Below are positions 8,783-16,983 of a stretch of DNA of 39,934 bases, piece after piece. The stretch spans positions 1 through 39,934 of the forward strand of contig RAYE01000054.1 in NCBI GenBank assembly GCA_003612285.1, in the 5' to 3' direction. Within the stretch, counting starts at the first letter, position 1; the number at the start of each line of letters is the position of its first letter. The stretch is from a bacterium D16-51. Its GTDB lineage: Bacteria > Bacillota > Clostridia > Lachnospirales > Lachnospiraceae. The position numbers and the translations under genes were made by a program. Below the pieces are notes generated by a model. The model worked only from the letters and a program-made list of their open reading frames with translations. It ran no database searches and was not told the DNA's origin.

Positions 8783-10075
8783 ATGAGAGGAAAAGGGATG
8801 AAATGCCTGGGACTGGTATTGTATTGTTCGGTTACGTCTTTAGCAGTTTCCGGATGTGGCGGTTCCAAAGAAAATGGAAAGGTGACAGAAATTGAGATTG
8901 TCCAGTACAAACCGGAGGCGGCAAATTATTTTAAGATGGTGGAGGAACAGTTTAATGCGGCGCATGATGATATCCATCTGACAATTAGTTCACCTAACGA
9001 TGCAATGACAATTTTAAAGACACAGTTTATCAGGGAGGATTATCCAGACATAATAGGGATTGGAGGCGACATAAACTATTCCTATTTTGTAGATGCAGAA
9101 ATTCTTGCAGATGTATCGGATTATCAAGGGCTGCAGAATATTAAACAGGCATACAGGGATATTGATGAATCCCTGGAATTGGTTCCGACTGAAGGGACAT
9201 TTGCATTGCCTTATGTGGCAAATGCAGCAGGAATCCTTTATAACAGGGAGATGTTTGAAGAACATAACTGGGAAATCCCAAAGAGCTGGGAAGAATTGAA
9301 AACATTGTGCAAGAACATCAAATCAGAAGGAATCCTTCCGTTTTCTTTTGGGTTTAAGGATACCTGGACCTGTCTGGCGCCGTGGAATGCTATGGCAGTA
9401 GACCTTTCCCCGGCAGATACACCGAAGCAGGTGAACAGGGGTGAAACGACATTTTCCAAGGAATATGCGGAAGTTTCTGAAAAGTACCTGGAACTTTTAG
9501 AGTTTGGGCCGGATGACCCATTCGCTTATTCGTACAATGATGCATGTACTTCGTTTGCCAGGGGCGAATCTGCAATGTATCCGATTGGAAGTTACGCGGC
9601 GCCACAGATTTTATCTGTAAATCCTGATTTAAAACTGGATTCCTTTGTGATGCCGGCGAACGATTCGGCAGATGGGAATACGTTAAATTCAGGAATTGAC
9701 CTTCAGTTTTGTGTAACGGCAGAATGTAAAAATAAAGAAGAAGCATATGAAGTATTGGATTTCCTTTATGCAGATGAAAATATCCAGCAGTATATTGATG
9801 CACAGAATGCGATTCCTTGCAAGGAAGGGGATTTTAAGCTGCCTTCTATTCTGGATGGGATGCAGGAGTATATTTCATCAGGCAATATGACGGATTACCC
9901 AGACCATTATTATCCGTCGGAGATGGCTGTGGATGCCCAGATTCAGACATTCCTCCTGAAGAAGGATGTAGACGCCTTTTTGAAGAGGTTTGACACTGAC
10001 TGGCTAAGGTATAACAGGGATATCATCCGCCAGGTAGAGGAGTATGAAAAAGAGCATGGGAATAAGTCAGAGTAA
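8783..10075 (+). CDS. Sugar ABC transporter substrate-binding lipoprotein
   Basis: A 430-residue extracellular solute-binding protein (family 1, MsmE/RafE-like). It starts with a lipoprotein signal: basic residues, hydrophobic core and the lipobox AVSGC with lipidated Cys at 25. The mature part shows the two-lobed binding-protein pattern, including ANAAGILYNREMFEEHNW and PKSWEELKTLCKNIK. It should capture alpha-galactosides such as raffinose, melibiose or stachyose at the cell surface, judged from the GH36 gene in the same operon. GGAAGGAG precedes the ATG. The permease gene follows after 15 bp with its own GGAGGG site. Confidence 0.93.
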   Translation: MRGKGMKCLGLVLYCSVTSLAVSGCGGSKENGKVTEIEIVQYKPEAANYFKMVEEQFNAAHDDIHLTISSPNDAMTILKTQFIREDYPDIIGIGGDINYSYFVDAEILADVSDYQGLQNIKQAYRDIDESLELVPTEGTFALPYVANAAGILYNREMFEEHNWEIPKSWEELKTLCKNIKSEGILPFSFGFKDTWTCLAPWNAMAVDLSPADTPKQVNRGETTFSKEYAEVSEKYLELLEFGPDDPFAYSYNDACTSFARGESAMYPIGSYAAPQILSVNPDLKLDSFVMPANDSADGNTLNSGIDLQFCVTAECKNKEEAYEVLDFLYADENIQQYIDAQNAIPCKEGDFKLPSILDGMQEYISSGNMTDYPDHYYPSEMAVDAQIQTFLLKKDVDAFLKRFDTDWLRYNRDIIRQVEEYEKEHGNKSE

Positions 10076-10090
10076 AGGAGGGAATCTGCA

Positions 10091-10957
10091 ATGAAGAATG
10101 AGAGAAAAAGGACATTTTTATTAATTACAGTTCCGATTTTGGCGCTGTTTGTCTGTTTTAATACCATTCCGCTGATTCGCGGCGTAATTTACAGTTTTAC
10201 AAATTTTAAGGGATTTGGTACATATGACTGGGTTGGATTAAGGAACTATATGGATTTGTTTACAGATGGCAGGGTTGGCAAATCGTATTGGTTTACTTTT
10301 AAACTTGCGATTGTTACAACAATTGTAGTAAATGTAATCAGCCTCCTGCTTGCGCTTGGGTTAAATAGCAAGATACGGGCAAAGAGTTTTTTCCGTGGGG
10401 CATATTTCCTGCCAAATATACTGGGTTCCTTGGTTGTTGGCTATATTTTTAATTACTTTTTTACCTATATCCTTCCAGCAGTTGCTGATATGATTGGGAT
10501 TGAGGCATTAAGGAGCAGTATTTTATCAAACCCAAGTGCAGCGTGGATTGGCGTTATGATTGTCTGCTCCTGGCAGGCAATTGCAATGAATACGATTATT
10601 TATATATCTGGTTTACAGACAGTGCCAGAGGATGTATATGAGGCTGGTTCTTTGGATGGTGCGACAGGCTGGAAGCAGTTCCGCCATCTGACATTCCCGC
10701 TGATTATACCATTCTTTTCCATTAACATGGTGCTTTGTGTGAAAAACTTCCTGATGGTATTTGACCAGATTATGGCATTGACAAAAGGCGGTCCGGCGCA
10801 AAGCACAGAATCTATATCTTACCTGATTTATAATAATGGTATGTCAGGCGGACAGTTTGGTTTCCAGAGTGCTAATGCGGTAATGTTCTTTCTGTTAATT
10901 GTTATTGTTTCTGTTGCGCAGATGAAATTTTCTAGTTCAAAGGAGGAGCAGTTATGA
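10091..10957 (+). CDS. Sugar ABC transporter permease (MsmF/MalF type)
   Basis: A 288-residue inner-membrane permease with six predicted membrane segments. The EAA loop that docks the ATPase is present as EAGSLDGATGWKQF followed by HLTFPLI. It forms the channel with the next gene product. Its last four bases overlap the ATG of that gene (ATGA), implying coupled translation. AAGGAGGG precedes the ATG at 10091. Confidence 0.95.
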   Translation: MKNERKRTFLLITVPILALFVCFNTIPLIRGVIYSFTNFKGFGTYDWVGLRNYMDLFTDGRVGKSYWFTFKLAIVTTIVVNVISLLLALGLNSKIRAKSFFRGAYFLPNILGSLVVGYIFNYFFTYILPAVADMIGIEALRSSILSNPSAAWIGVMIVCSWQAIAMNTIIYISGLQTVPEDVYEAGSLDGATGWKQFRHLTFPLIIPFFSINMVLCVKNFLMVFDQIMALTKGGPAQSTESISYLIYNNGMSGGQFGFQSANAVMFFLLIVIVSVAQMKFSSSKEEQL

Positions 10958-11784
10958 TAAAAAAGGGAAATTGGGTGGTAATGGTTTTACTGATACTTGG
11001 TCTTTCAACAATTGCTTTTCCGCTCTATATGACGATTGTTATTGCATTTAAGCAGCCGGCGGAAATGACAAACAGCATTGGCGGCATTTTGTCCCTGCCG
11101 AAATCATGGAGTTTTGCTAATTTTAAAGAAGCGATGGAAGTAACCGATTTCTGGCGTTCTTTGGGCAATAGTATGCTGATTACGGTAGTGACAGTTATAT
11201 TATCTATCCTGCTTCATTCCTTGATGGGGTATGCTGTAGGGAGGAATAAAGCAAAAAGTAAATTTTACAGCTTTGTTTATCTTTTCATTGTCAGCGGCAT
11301 GTTTGTGCCATTTGCAATTTTGATGATGCCTTTGGCAAAGCAGACTGCAGAGCTTGGGCTGGCAAACTGGTTTGGGGTGATTGTGCTGTATGTTGTATTT
11401 TATATGCCGATGAATATTATGTTGTATTCTGGCTATCTGGTAAATATACCGGTGGCTTTGGAGGAAGCGGCAAGGGTGGATGGGGCTTCTACCTGGAGGA
11501 CTTACTGGAAAATTATTTTCCCAATGATGAAGCCGATGCATGCTACAGTTGCAATTATTACAGCGCTTGCCGTGTGGAATGATGTGATGACGCCTCTTGT
11601 TATTATGGCAGGTTCTGGCAAAAATACACTTCCTTTGGCACAGTTGAATTTCCAGTCACAATTTGGAACAAACTATAATTTAGCATTTGCTTCTTATTTA
11701 CTGTCATTGATTCCGATTTTGATCTTTTATGTAATCTGCCAGAAGCAGATTTTAAATGGTGTTGCAAGTGGGGCAGTAAAATAG
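10954..11784 (+). CDS. Sugar ABC transporter permease (MsmG/MalG type)
   Basis: A 276-residue permease with six membrane segments and the EAA loop EAARVDGASTWRTYWKIIFP. It pairs with the preceding permease and the binding protein. No ATP-binding subunit is encoded in the operon, so a shared MsmK-type ATPase elsewhere in the genome must energise it, as known for Streptococcus and Bacillus carbohydrate importers. AAAGGAGGAG precedes the ATG within the upstream gene. Confidence 0.95.
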   Translation: MIKKGNWVVMVLLILGLSTIAFPLYMTIVIAFKQPAEMTNSIGGILSLPKSWSFANFKEAMEVTDFWRSLGNSMLITVVTVILSILLHSLMGYAVGRNKAKSKFYSFVYLFIVSGMFVPFAILMMPLAKQTAELGLANWFGVIVLYVVFYMPMNIMLYSGYLVNIPVALEEAARVDGASTWRTYWKIIFPMMKPMHATVAIITALAVWNDVMTPLVIMAGSGKNTLPLAQLNFQSQFGTNYNLAFASYLLSLIPILIFYVICQKQILNGVASGAVK

Positions 11785-11796
11785 TAAAATGGTAAA

Positions 11797-11842
11797 AGCC
11801 TGTTGTTATTCACAGCCAATTTCTGGAAAGGCTGGCTGTGGA
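11797..11842. repeat. Dispersed repeat fragment between permease and GH36 gene
   Basis: GTTATTCACAGCCAATTTCT followed by GGAAAGGCTGGCTGTGG. The first part matches the arm of the 4260-4352 repeat, and AGCCA/TGGCT allows a short stem. It separates the transporter from the alpha-galactosidase gene and could tune read-through. Confidence 0.45.
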
Positions 11843-11878
11843 TGGCAGCAAAAGTTATTATACGGGAAGAGGTGGAGT

Positions 11879-14077
11879 ATGGCAATTCATTATCAGCAGG
11901 AACACCGTATTTTTACATTGGACACAAAAAATACAACATATCAGATAAAGGCAGACTGTTATGGGACTCTTTTGCATGTATATTATGGCGCAAAGGTATC
12001 CGGCAATATGGATTACCTGCTAACTTATTATGACAGGGGGTTTTCCGGGAATCCAGCAGATGCAGGACAGGACAGGACATATTCTATGGATATCCTGCCA
12101 CAGGAGTATCCTTGTGCGGGCACAGGGGACTATCGGAGCACAGCACTTGTAATCAGGAATGCTGATGGTTCAGAGTGCTGTAACCTGCGTTATGTCAGCT
12201 ATAAAATCACAAAAGGGAAATATGGGCTGCCGAAGCTTCCGGCGGTGTATGCTTCGGAGGACGAGGCGGAAACACTGGAAATTCTTTTAGAAGATTCTGT
12301 CAGTAAAGTGCAGGTCAGGCTTCTTTATGGCGTATTGGAAGAAAAGGATATTATTACCAGAAGCGCTATAATACAAAATTGCGGTACGGATGGAGTAGTT
12401 GTAGAAAAGGCAGCGTCTGCCTGCCTGGATTTTCTGTCAGGGGATTATGATTTTATTAGTTTTTATGGCAGGCATGAAATGGAACGGAATTTTCAGCGTG
12501 CAGGGCTTATGCATGGAAGCTATGTGATTGGAAGCCGCAGAGGGACTTCCAGCCACCAGTATAACCCGGCAGTTATCCTTGCAGAGAGAAATGCAACGGA
12601 AGACGCCGGAGGCTGTTATGGCATGGCGTTTGTCTATAGCGGGAACTTTATGTGTGAAGCAGAAAAAGACCAGCTGGGGCAGGTGCGTTTTATGATGGGG
12701 TTTCAGCAGGATTCCTTCCACTATCCGTTAGGGCAGGGAGAGGAATTGGTTGTGCCTGAAACAATTCTAAGCTATTCGGGGGAAGGGCTTGGCAGATTGT
12801 CCCGTCAGTATCACCGATGTATCAGGGAGAATATCTGCAGGGGCGTATATAGCAGAAAAGCAAGGCCGGTACTGATTAACAGTTGGGAAGCGGCATATTT
12901 TAATTTTACAGGGGATGATATCTGTAAGCTTGCCGGGGAAGCAGCGGAACTTGGGATTGATATGGTCGTTATGGACGACGGCTGGTTTGGGAAAAGGGAA
13001 GATGACAACAGCGGCCTTGGGGACTGGCAGGTAAATGAGGAGAAATTGGGCTGCACGCTAGGGGAACTGATTGAAAAAGTAAATAAGCAGGGGGTAAAGT
13101 TTGGAATCTGGATTGAGCCGGAGATGGTTTCAGAGGACAGCAATCTTTACCAGGAGCATCCGGACTGGGCAATCTGTATTCCAGGCAGAAGTCCGATCCG
13201 GGGAAGGAACCAGCTTGTGTTGGATTTTTCACGGGAAGAAGTCAGGGAGTATATTTTTAACCAAATTTGCAAGGTGCTTGACCAAGGAAGGATTGAATAT
13301 ATCAAGTGGGATATGAACCGGAGCCTTGCAGATGTGTATTCTGCAGAAGGCCATACGGGAAAAATGGCATATGGCTATGTGCTTGGGGTATATGATTTCT
13401 TGGACAAACTGATCCAGAGATACCCGGATCTTTTGGTAGAGGGATGCAGCGGCGGAGGCGGGAGGTTCGATGCCGGGATGCTGTATTATACCCCGCAGAT
13501 TTGGTGCAGCGATAATACGGATGCAGTAGACAGGCTACGGATTCAGTATGGCACCTCCTTTTTTTATCCTGTGTCAGCTGTCGGTTCCCATGTATCGGCA
13601 GTGCCGAACCATCAGACTGGCCGTACCGTAAGCCTGCATACCAGGGGGGTGGCAGCTATGGCGGGGACATTTGGCTATGAGCTGAACCCGGAAAAGTTGT
13701 CTGCCAAAGAAAAAGAAGAGATAAAAGTGCAGATACAGCAGTATAAAAAATATGCGGAACTGATTCAGACGGGGGAGTATTACCGCCTATCCAGCCCGTT
13801 TCAGGATGCGTATACAGCATGGATGTTTCTTTCTGATGATGCAGGGCATGCGCTGCTGAATATAGTAATGCAGGAAGTTCATGGCAATATGGGAGTAAGC
13901 TATGTGAAATTAAAGGGGCTTTCGCGGGACGCTGTCTACGAAGATGTGGAAAGCGGCAGATGCTATTCCGGCGCTGCCTTGATGGAGGCAGGGCTTCCAA
14001 TTCCTGTAGAATATGGGGAATATCTTTCCTACCAGATGGAGTTTGTAAAAAAGCGTACCGCTGGTAATTTCCTCTAA
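11879..14077 (+). CDS. GH36 alpha-galactosidase
   Basis: Cleaves terminal alpha-1,6-galactose from raffinose-family oligosaccharides or melibiose in the cytoplasm. The 732-residue length suits group I GH36 enzymes. An N-terminal beta-supersandwich is followed by the barrel with MVVMDDGWFG (about 362-371), WIEPEMVSEDS (411-421), the nucleophile D478 in KWDMNRSL, and EGCSGGGGRFD (521-531). The acid/base is probably D545 within SDNTD. The start at 11879 follows AGAGGTGGAG; an earlier in-frame ATG at 11789 would translate the repeat fragment and is unlikely. It is last in the operon and is followed by a strong hairpin. Confidence 0.96.
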   Translation: MAIHYQQEHRIFTLDTKNTTYQIKADCYGTLLHVYYGAKVSGNMDYLLTYYDRGFSGNPADAGQDRTYSMDILPQEYPCAGTGDYRSTALVIRNADGSECCNLRYVSYKITKGKYGLPKLPAVYASEDEAETLEILLEDSVSKVQVRLLYGVLEEKDIITRSAIIQNCGTDGVVVEKAASACLDFLSGDYDFISFYGRHEMERNFQRAGLMHGSYVIGSRRGTSSHQYNPAVILAERNATEDAGGCYGMAFVYSGNFMCEAEKDQLGQVRFMMGFQQDSFHYPLGQGEELVVPETILSYSGEGLGRLSRQYHRCIRENICRGVYSRKARPVLINSWEAAYFNFTGDDICKLAGEAAELGIDMVVMDDGWFGKREDDNSGLGDWQVNEEKLGCTLGELIEKVNKQGVKFGIWIEPEMVSEDSNLYQEHPDWAICIPGRSPIRGRNQLVLDFSREEVREYIFNQICKVLDQGRIEYIKWDMNRSLADVYSAEGHTGKMAYGYVLGVYDFLDKLIQRYPDLLVEGCSGGGGRFDAGMLYYTPQIWCSDNTDAVDRLRIQYGTSFFYPVSAVGSHVSAVPNHQTGRTVSLHTRGVAAMAGTFGYELNPEKLSAKEKEEIKVQIQQYKKYAELIQTGEYYRLSSPFQDAYTAWMFLSDDAGHALLNIVMQEVHGNMGVSYVKLKGLSRDAVYEDVESGRCYSGAALMEAGLPIPVEYGEYLSYQMEFVKKRTAGNFL

Positions 14078-14083
14078 CATAAA

Positions 14084-14112
14084 AATGGCAGCCTTAATGG
14101 CTGCCATTCTTT
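14084..14112. terminator. Bidirectional terminator
   Basis: AATGGCAGCC (14084-14093), loop TTAAT, GGCTGCCATT (14099-14108), then TCTTTT. On the minus strand the same stem overlaps the last codons and the stop of the YczE-like gene and is followed by a run of T, so it ends both convergent genes. Confidence 0.85.
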
Positions 14113-14738
14113 TGGAAGAGTTTGCCTACAATCTGGACAGTTGGGGCGAGCAGGATTACCATCAGGAAGGTGATAACACCGTATTCACCGCCTGTCAGGA
14201 CGCCAATGCAGGTGCAGGTTAAGTCCTGGCCAAAGCGGAATATCTTAAAATGGCTTTTCCCGCCATTTTTTTTCATTGCGGCTTCATCCATAATAAACGG
14301 AATTGCGTCGTATGGCGCTACGCCGTGGCCGCTGTTCATGTAAAATGCGGCGCTAATGACAAAAATCAGGATTCCGGGAATTAAAATCAGGACACGGGCT
14401 GTCAGGCTTAATTGTTCGGGGATATGGAGCAGGCTGCGCCATATCCAGGAAAAGAAATCTGCAGTATATCCAATTAATACCATATTGGCAAGCGTCCCAA
14501 GGCCGATGGAGGAACGGTAAAAAAGGAGGACAAACAGCAAAAGCGCCATATTTAAAAGAACCTGGCAGGTTCCAAATTGAATCCCTGTCAGCCTGGAGAT
14601 GCCATAGTTCATGCAGGAGCATGGGTCTGTCCCAAAATGTGTCAATACAAGAAGCGACAGGGAAAAGCCCATTGCAAAAACGGCAGTAAGCATAATCAGT
14701 AAAGTTTTACGCCATTCTTTTGAAAAATATGTTTTCAT
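14094..14738 (-). CDS. YczE/YitT-like integral membrane protein
   Basis: A 214-residue protein with about five membrane segments (roughly 12-33, 52-73, 78-100, 112-135 and 183-205). The motif HFGTDPCSCMNYGIS and the later HGVAPYDAIP are typical of the YczE family, whose function is not established; relatives sit near transport or stress genes. Its GGAGGG ribosome site lies inside the last codons of the upstream hemerythrin gene, one base before which that gene stops, so the two are an operon. The C-terminal residues NGSH are encoded by the terminator stem. Confidence 0.8.
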   Translation of the reverse strand: MKTYFSKEWRKTLLIMLTAVFAMGFSLSLLVLTHFGTDPCSCMNYGISRLTGIQFGTCQVLLNMALLLFVLLFYRSSIGLGTLANMVLIGYTADFFSWIWRSLLHIPEQLSLTARVLILIPGILIFVISAAFYMNSGHGVAPYDAIPFIMDEAAMKKNGGKSHFKIFRFGQDLTCTCIGVLTGGEYGVITFLMVILLAPTVQIVGKLFQKNGSH

Positions 14739-14739
14739 T

Positions 14740-15564
14740 TTAACCCTCCGTCTTATTTCTTTCCCACAAACCGATTTGACGGTCTGTTTTTAAAATATGG
14801 TTTGAAAGCCATTCTAAGAGGTAGTCAATTAATTCTTCGAGATACTGCTGCTGGTTTTCATCAATCGCATCTAAGTCCCATATACTGATATTTACCAGTT
14901 TTTCAATAAAAGCAGCATGGGCCGTTCTTTGCGCTTCCAGTTTAGGATAGTGGATATTTTCCATATATTCTTCTTCATGCAGGAAATGGTTTTCTGTGTA
15001 TGTTTTTAATTTATCTAATATTTCTACGATTTTATCAAATTTATCATGAAGGAGTTCTGCATGGACTAAATCATTCGCTTCACGGATTATTGAAAAAAGT
15101 GTTTTATGTTCCTGGTCGATGAAATCGATTCCCGTTTCGTATTCTTTAGTAAAAGCAAAAGGGTCATTTTGGGAAGTTATCTTTATTTTACCAATCATCA
15201 TATCGCTTGCAAGGATATGGCTGAACAGCCAGTGCGCCATATATTGGAGAAGTTCTTCCAAATCACGGACTTTCAGGCTGTCGTCAATAGTAAAATTGTT
15301 CATTTTAGATAGAAAAGCAGCATGTTCCTTTTTTTGCCTTGGGAGTTCCGGATCATTTATTTGTTCCATGTATTCTTCTTCATGTGTAAAGTGCACAGCA
15401 GCATAATTTTTCAGCCGGTCAATCAGGTAGCTTGCCAGTTCCTGTATGTCGGTGTTTTCACTGTTTAATAAGTTTGTAGATTCATTTAATAGCTGGACAA
15501 GATAGGCGTGCTCTTTGTCGAGCTGTGGGATTCCTGTTTTGTAGTCGTCTGTGAATTGAAACAT
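14740..15564 (-). CDS. Tandem-domain bacteriohemerythrin
   Basis: A 274-residue protein of two hemerythrin domains (about 1-130 and 135-265), non-haem di-iron helical bundles that bind O2 or act in O2/NO handling. Ligands visible in domain 1 are H19, H58, E62, H81, H116 and D121; in domain 2 H153, H193, E197, H216, H256 and D261. In both, the position of the first His of the helix-C HxxxH pair is Gln (Q77 and Q212), leaving six of seven usual ligands. The start is placed at MFQFTDD because GGAGGAAT precedes it; the longer frame has no site. In an anaerobe, oxygen scavenging or sensing is a reasonable inference. Confidence 0.9.
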   Translation of the reverse strand: MFQFTDDYKTGIPQLDKEHAYLVQLLNESTNLLNSENTDIQELASYLIDRLKNYAAVHFTHEEEYMEQINDPELPRQKKEHAAFLSKMNNFTIDDSLKVRDLEELLQYMAHWLFSHILASDMMIGKIKITSQNDPFAFTKEYETGIDFIDQEHKTLFSIIREANDLVHAELLHDKFDKIVEILDKLKTYTENHFLHEEEYMENIHYPKLEAQRTAHAAFIEKLVNISIWDLDAIDENQQQYLEELIDYLLEWLSNHILKTDRQIGLWERNKTEG

Positions 15565-15779
15565 AGTATTCCTCCGTTCCGTTTTTTTGGTTTGCATGGT
15601 GGTGTGCCAAATATTTAGGGATGCTTATTTCGTGTACTCTTCAACATTTGCTTTTTAAAGTAAATATAGGATATTCTACCATAATATGTAGCTTTTTTCC
15701 ACAAAATTCCAAGATTTGTTATTATTTACGTAACAGTTCAGCCTTCCATAAAATGCGGGGATTTTTGACATGCTTTTTG

Positions 15780-15910
15780 TCAAAAATATGAGTTTTACGG
15801 TGCCATTTTGCACGCATTTTGTGCAAAATGTGTACATCAACAGTGCTGAAAGCACTGCTGTGTAACTATGAAGCCGCAAGGCTGAATAGTTACTTATTCA
15901 CAGCCAATAG
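15780..15910. repeat. Cluster of four stem-loops upstream of the cis-prenyltransferase gene
   Basis: In order: CATTTTGCAC/GTGCAAAATG (15804-15830), CAGTGCT/AGCACTG (15841-15857), and GTAACTAT...AGCC with a GCAA loop and GGCT...ATAGTTAC (15862-15893), then an arm of the dispersed repeat, TTACTTATTCACAGCCAATA (15890-15909). The tight packing suggests a mobile palindromic unit or a structured RNA; no gene is visible in 15598-16053. Confidence 0.5.
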
Positions 15911-15951
15911 TTTCAGGATAGAAACAAATAAAAAATGATTTTTTCGGATAG

Positions 15952-16025
15952 TTTCCAAATTATGCAGTATGAGAAAATGATATTGTTTGATATTGTCTGC
16001 TTTCTCATACTGCATAATTTGGAAA
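15952..16025. repeat. Perfect 25-bp inverted repeat
   Basis: The 25 bases at 15952-15976 are exactly the reverse complement of 16001-16025. The 24-nt loop contains the direct repeat GATATTGT twice. It ends 44 bp before the ATG of the cis-prenyltransferase gene and has no T-run, so a terminator is unlikely. It could be an operator, an RNA stem or the core of a MITE. Confidence 0.7.
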
Positions 16026-16068
16026 TAATTGCCCATATTATTGATAAAAGGTAATGCAGGAGGAAACT

Positions 16069-16683
16069 ATGATGCAGCGTATTCCAAAGCATATTGGTAT
16101 TATTCCAGATGGTAACCGCCGCTGGGCAAAGGGAAATGGGCTTCAGAAAAAAGACGGATATGCGTATGGGTTAGAGCCTGGACTGCAGTTATTGCGCCTT
16201 GCACAGGAATATGGCATCCAGGAATTGACATACTATGGGTTTACTGTGGATAACTGCAAACGGCCAAAGGAGCAGGTCCGTGCTTTTTCCAGCGCCTGCG
16301 TACAGGCGGCGCAAATGATTGCGCATGAAAACGTAAAGCTGAATGTTATTGGCAACACCAAGTCTGCCTGTTTTCCGGAGCAGCTGCTTCCATATGTAAA
16401 TACAAAACGCCAGCCTGTGCAAAGCGGCCAGGCTGCTGTAAATTTACTTGTGAATTATGGCTGGGAATGGGATATGAAAAATGACTGGGCATCCCGCGGT
16501 ATTCCAAGGATTGACCTCGTCATACGCTGGGGTGGGATGCGTCGGCTGTCAGGTTTTCTGCCGCTCCAGACAGTGTATTCAGATTTTTATATTGTAGATG
16601 ATTTGTGGCCGGATTTTCGGAAAGAACAGTTTTTGGATGCGCTGGAATGGTATCAGAAACAGGATATTACGTTGGGAGGGTAG
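16069..16683 (+). CDS. Short divergent undecaprenyl-diphosphate-synthase-like cis-prenyltransferase
   Basis: Belongs to the UPP synthase family, which extends farnesyl diphosphate with cis isoprene units for cell-wall carrier lipid. Residues 8-20 keep HIGIIPDGNRRWA with the catalytic Asp at 14. The conserved C-terminal IRxSGExRxSxFxxWQ is altered to IRWGGMRRLSGFLPLQ, and LWPDF is retained. The product is 204 residues, against roughly 230-260 for housekeeping enzymes, and the usual GHxxG after the first motif is GYAYG. It may be a paralogue with another chain length or an inactive partner. AGGAGG at 16058-16063 supports ATG 16069. A terminator follows, so it is monocistronic. Confidence 0.75.
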   Translation: MMQRIPKHIGIIPDGNRRWAKGNGLQKKDGYAYGLEPGLQLLRLAQEYGIQELTYYGFTVDNCKRPKEQVRAFSSACVQAAQMIAHENVKLNVIGNTKSACFPEQLLPYVNTKRQPVQSGQAAVNLLVNYGWEWDMKNDWASRGIPRIDLVIRWGGMRRLSGFLPLQTVYSDFYIVDDLWPDFRKEQFLDALEWYQKQDITLGG

Positions 16684-16750
16684 TTGCCATGTATGGAAAA
16701 TTGTGTTAATATTTATGTTGCAGTTTGTTAGCTGCCGCAGAGTGAAGCAG

Positions 16751-16806
16751 AAGGTTCACGAAGGGGGATACCACCGCGGGTATCTTCTTTTGTGAACCTT
16801 TTTATA
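16751..16806 (+). terminator. Terminator after the cis-prenyltransferase gene
   Basis: AAGGTTCAC (16751-16759) pairs with GTGAACCTT (16792-16800), with an inner stem GATACC/GGTATC, and is followed by TTT. The inner ACCGCGGGTATC recalls a T-box core, but the AGGGTGG part and the rest of a T-box leader are missing. Confidence 0.75.
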
Positions 16807-16854
16807 TCATAGGAAATTGTGCTGTTACATAGTGGAGCCGACAAGAATTGCGTC

Positions 16855-16983
16855 ATGCAAAAAATTGGAGGCAGTGCAATAAAAGCCTATGAGATTGAAA
16901 CATCAGATATGCGGGAAAGTGTTATTAAGGAAATGAGGTGGCAGGATGGAGATTATGCTAAATGGAGAAAAGGTAACTTGTGA
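16855..16983 (+). CDS. Possible 42-residue leader or orphan frame before thiS
   Basis: A frame from ATG 16855 (or GTG 16819, 54 residues) runs to a TGA overlapping the thiS start by 38 bp. It encodes MQKIGGSAIKAYEIETSD and a charged C-terminus ([14 protein letters not shown]). I recognise no family. No good ribosome site is visible for ATG 16855. The DNA at 16811-16845 resembles 26489-26522. It may be a decayed gene end rather than a working gene. Confidence 0.2.
   Translation: MQKIGGSAIKAYEIETSDMRESVIKEMRWQDGDYAKWRKGNL

Noticed and set aside
15952-16025. Invertible promoter (phase switch)
   Set aside because: The 24-nt segment between the repeats is far too short for known site-specific inversion and holds no promoter.
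16751-16806. T-box leader, because of ACCGCGGGTATC in a terminator stem
   Set aside because: The invariant AGGGTGGNACCGCG core is not present, there is no room for the specifier stem after the upstream gene, and the element fits as that gene's terminator.
16684-16945. TPP riboswitch ahead of thiS
   Set aside because: Looked for the conserved aptamer blocks and did not find them.
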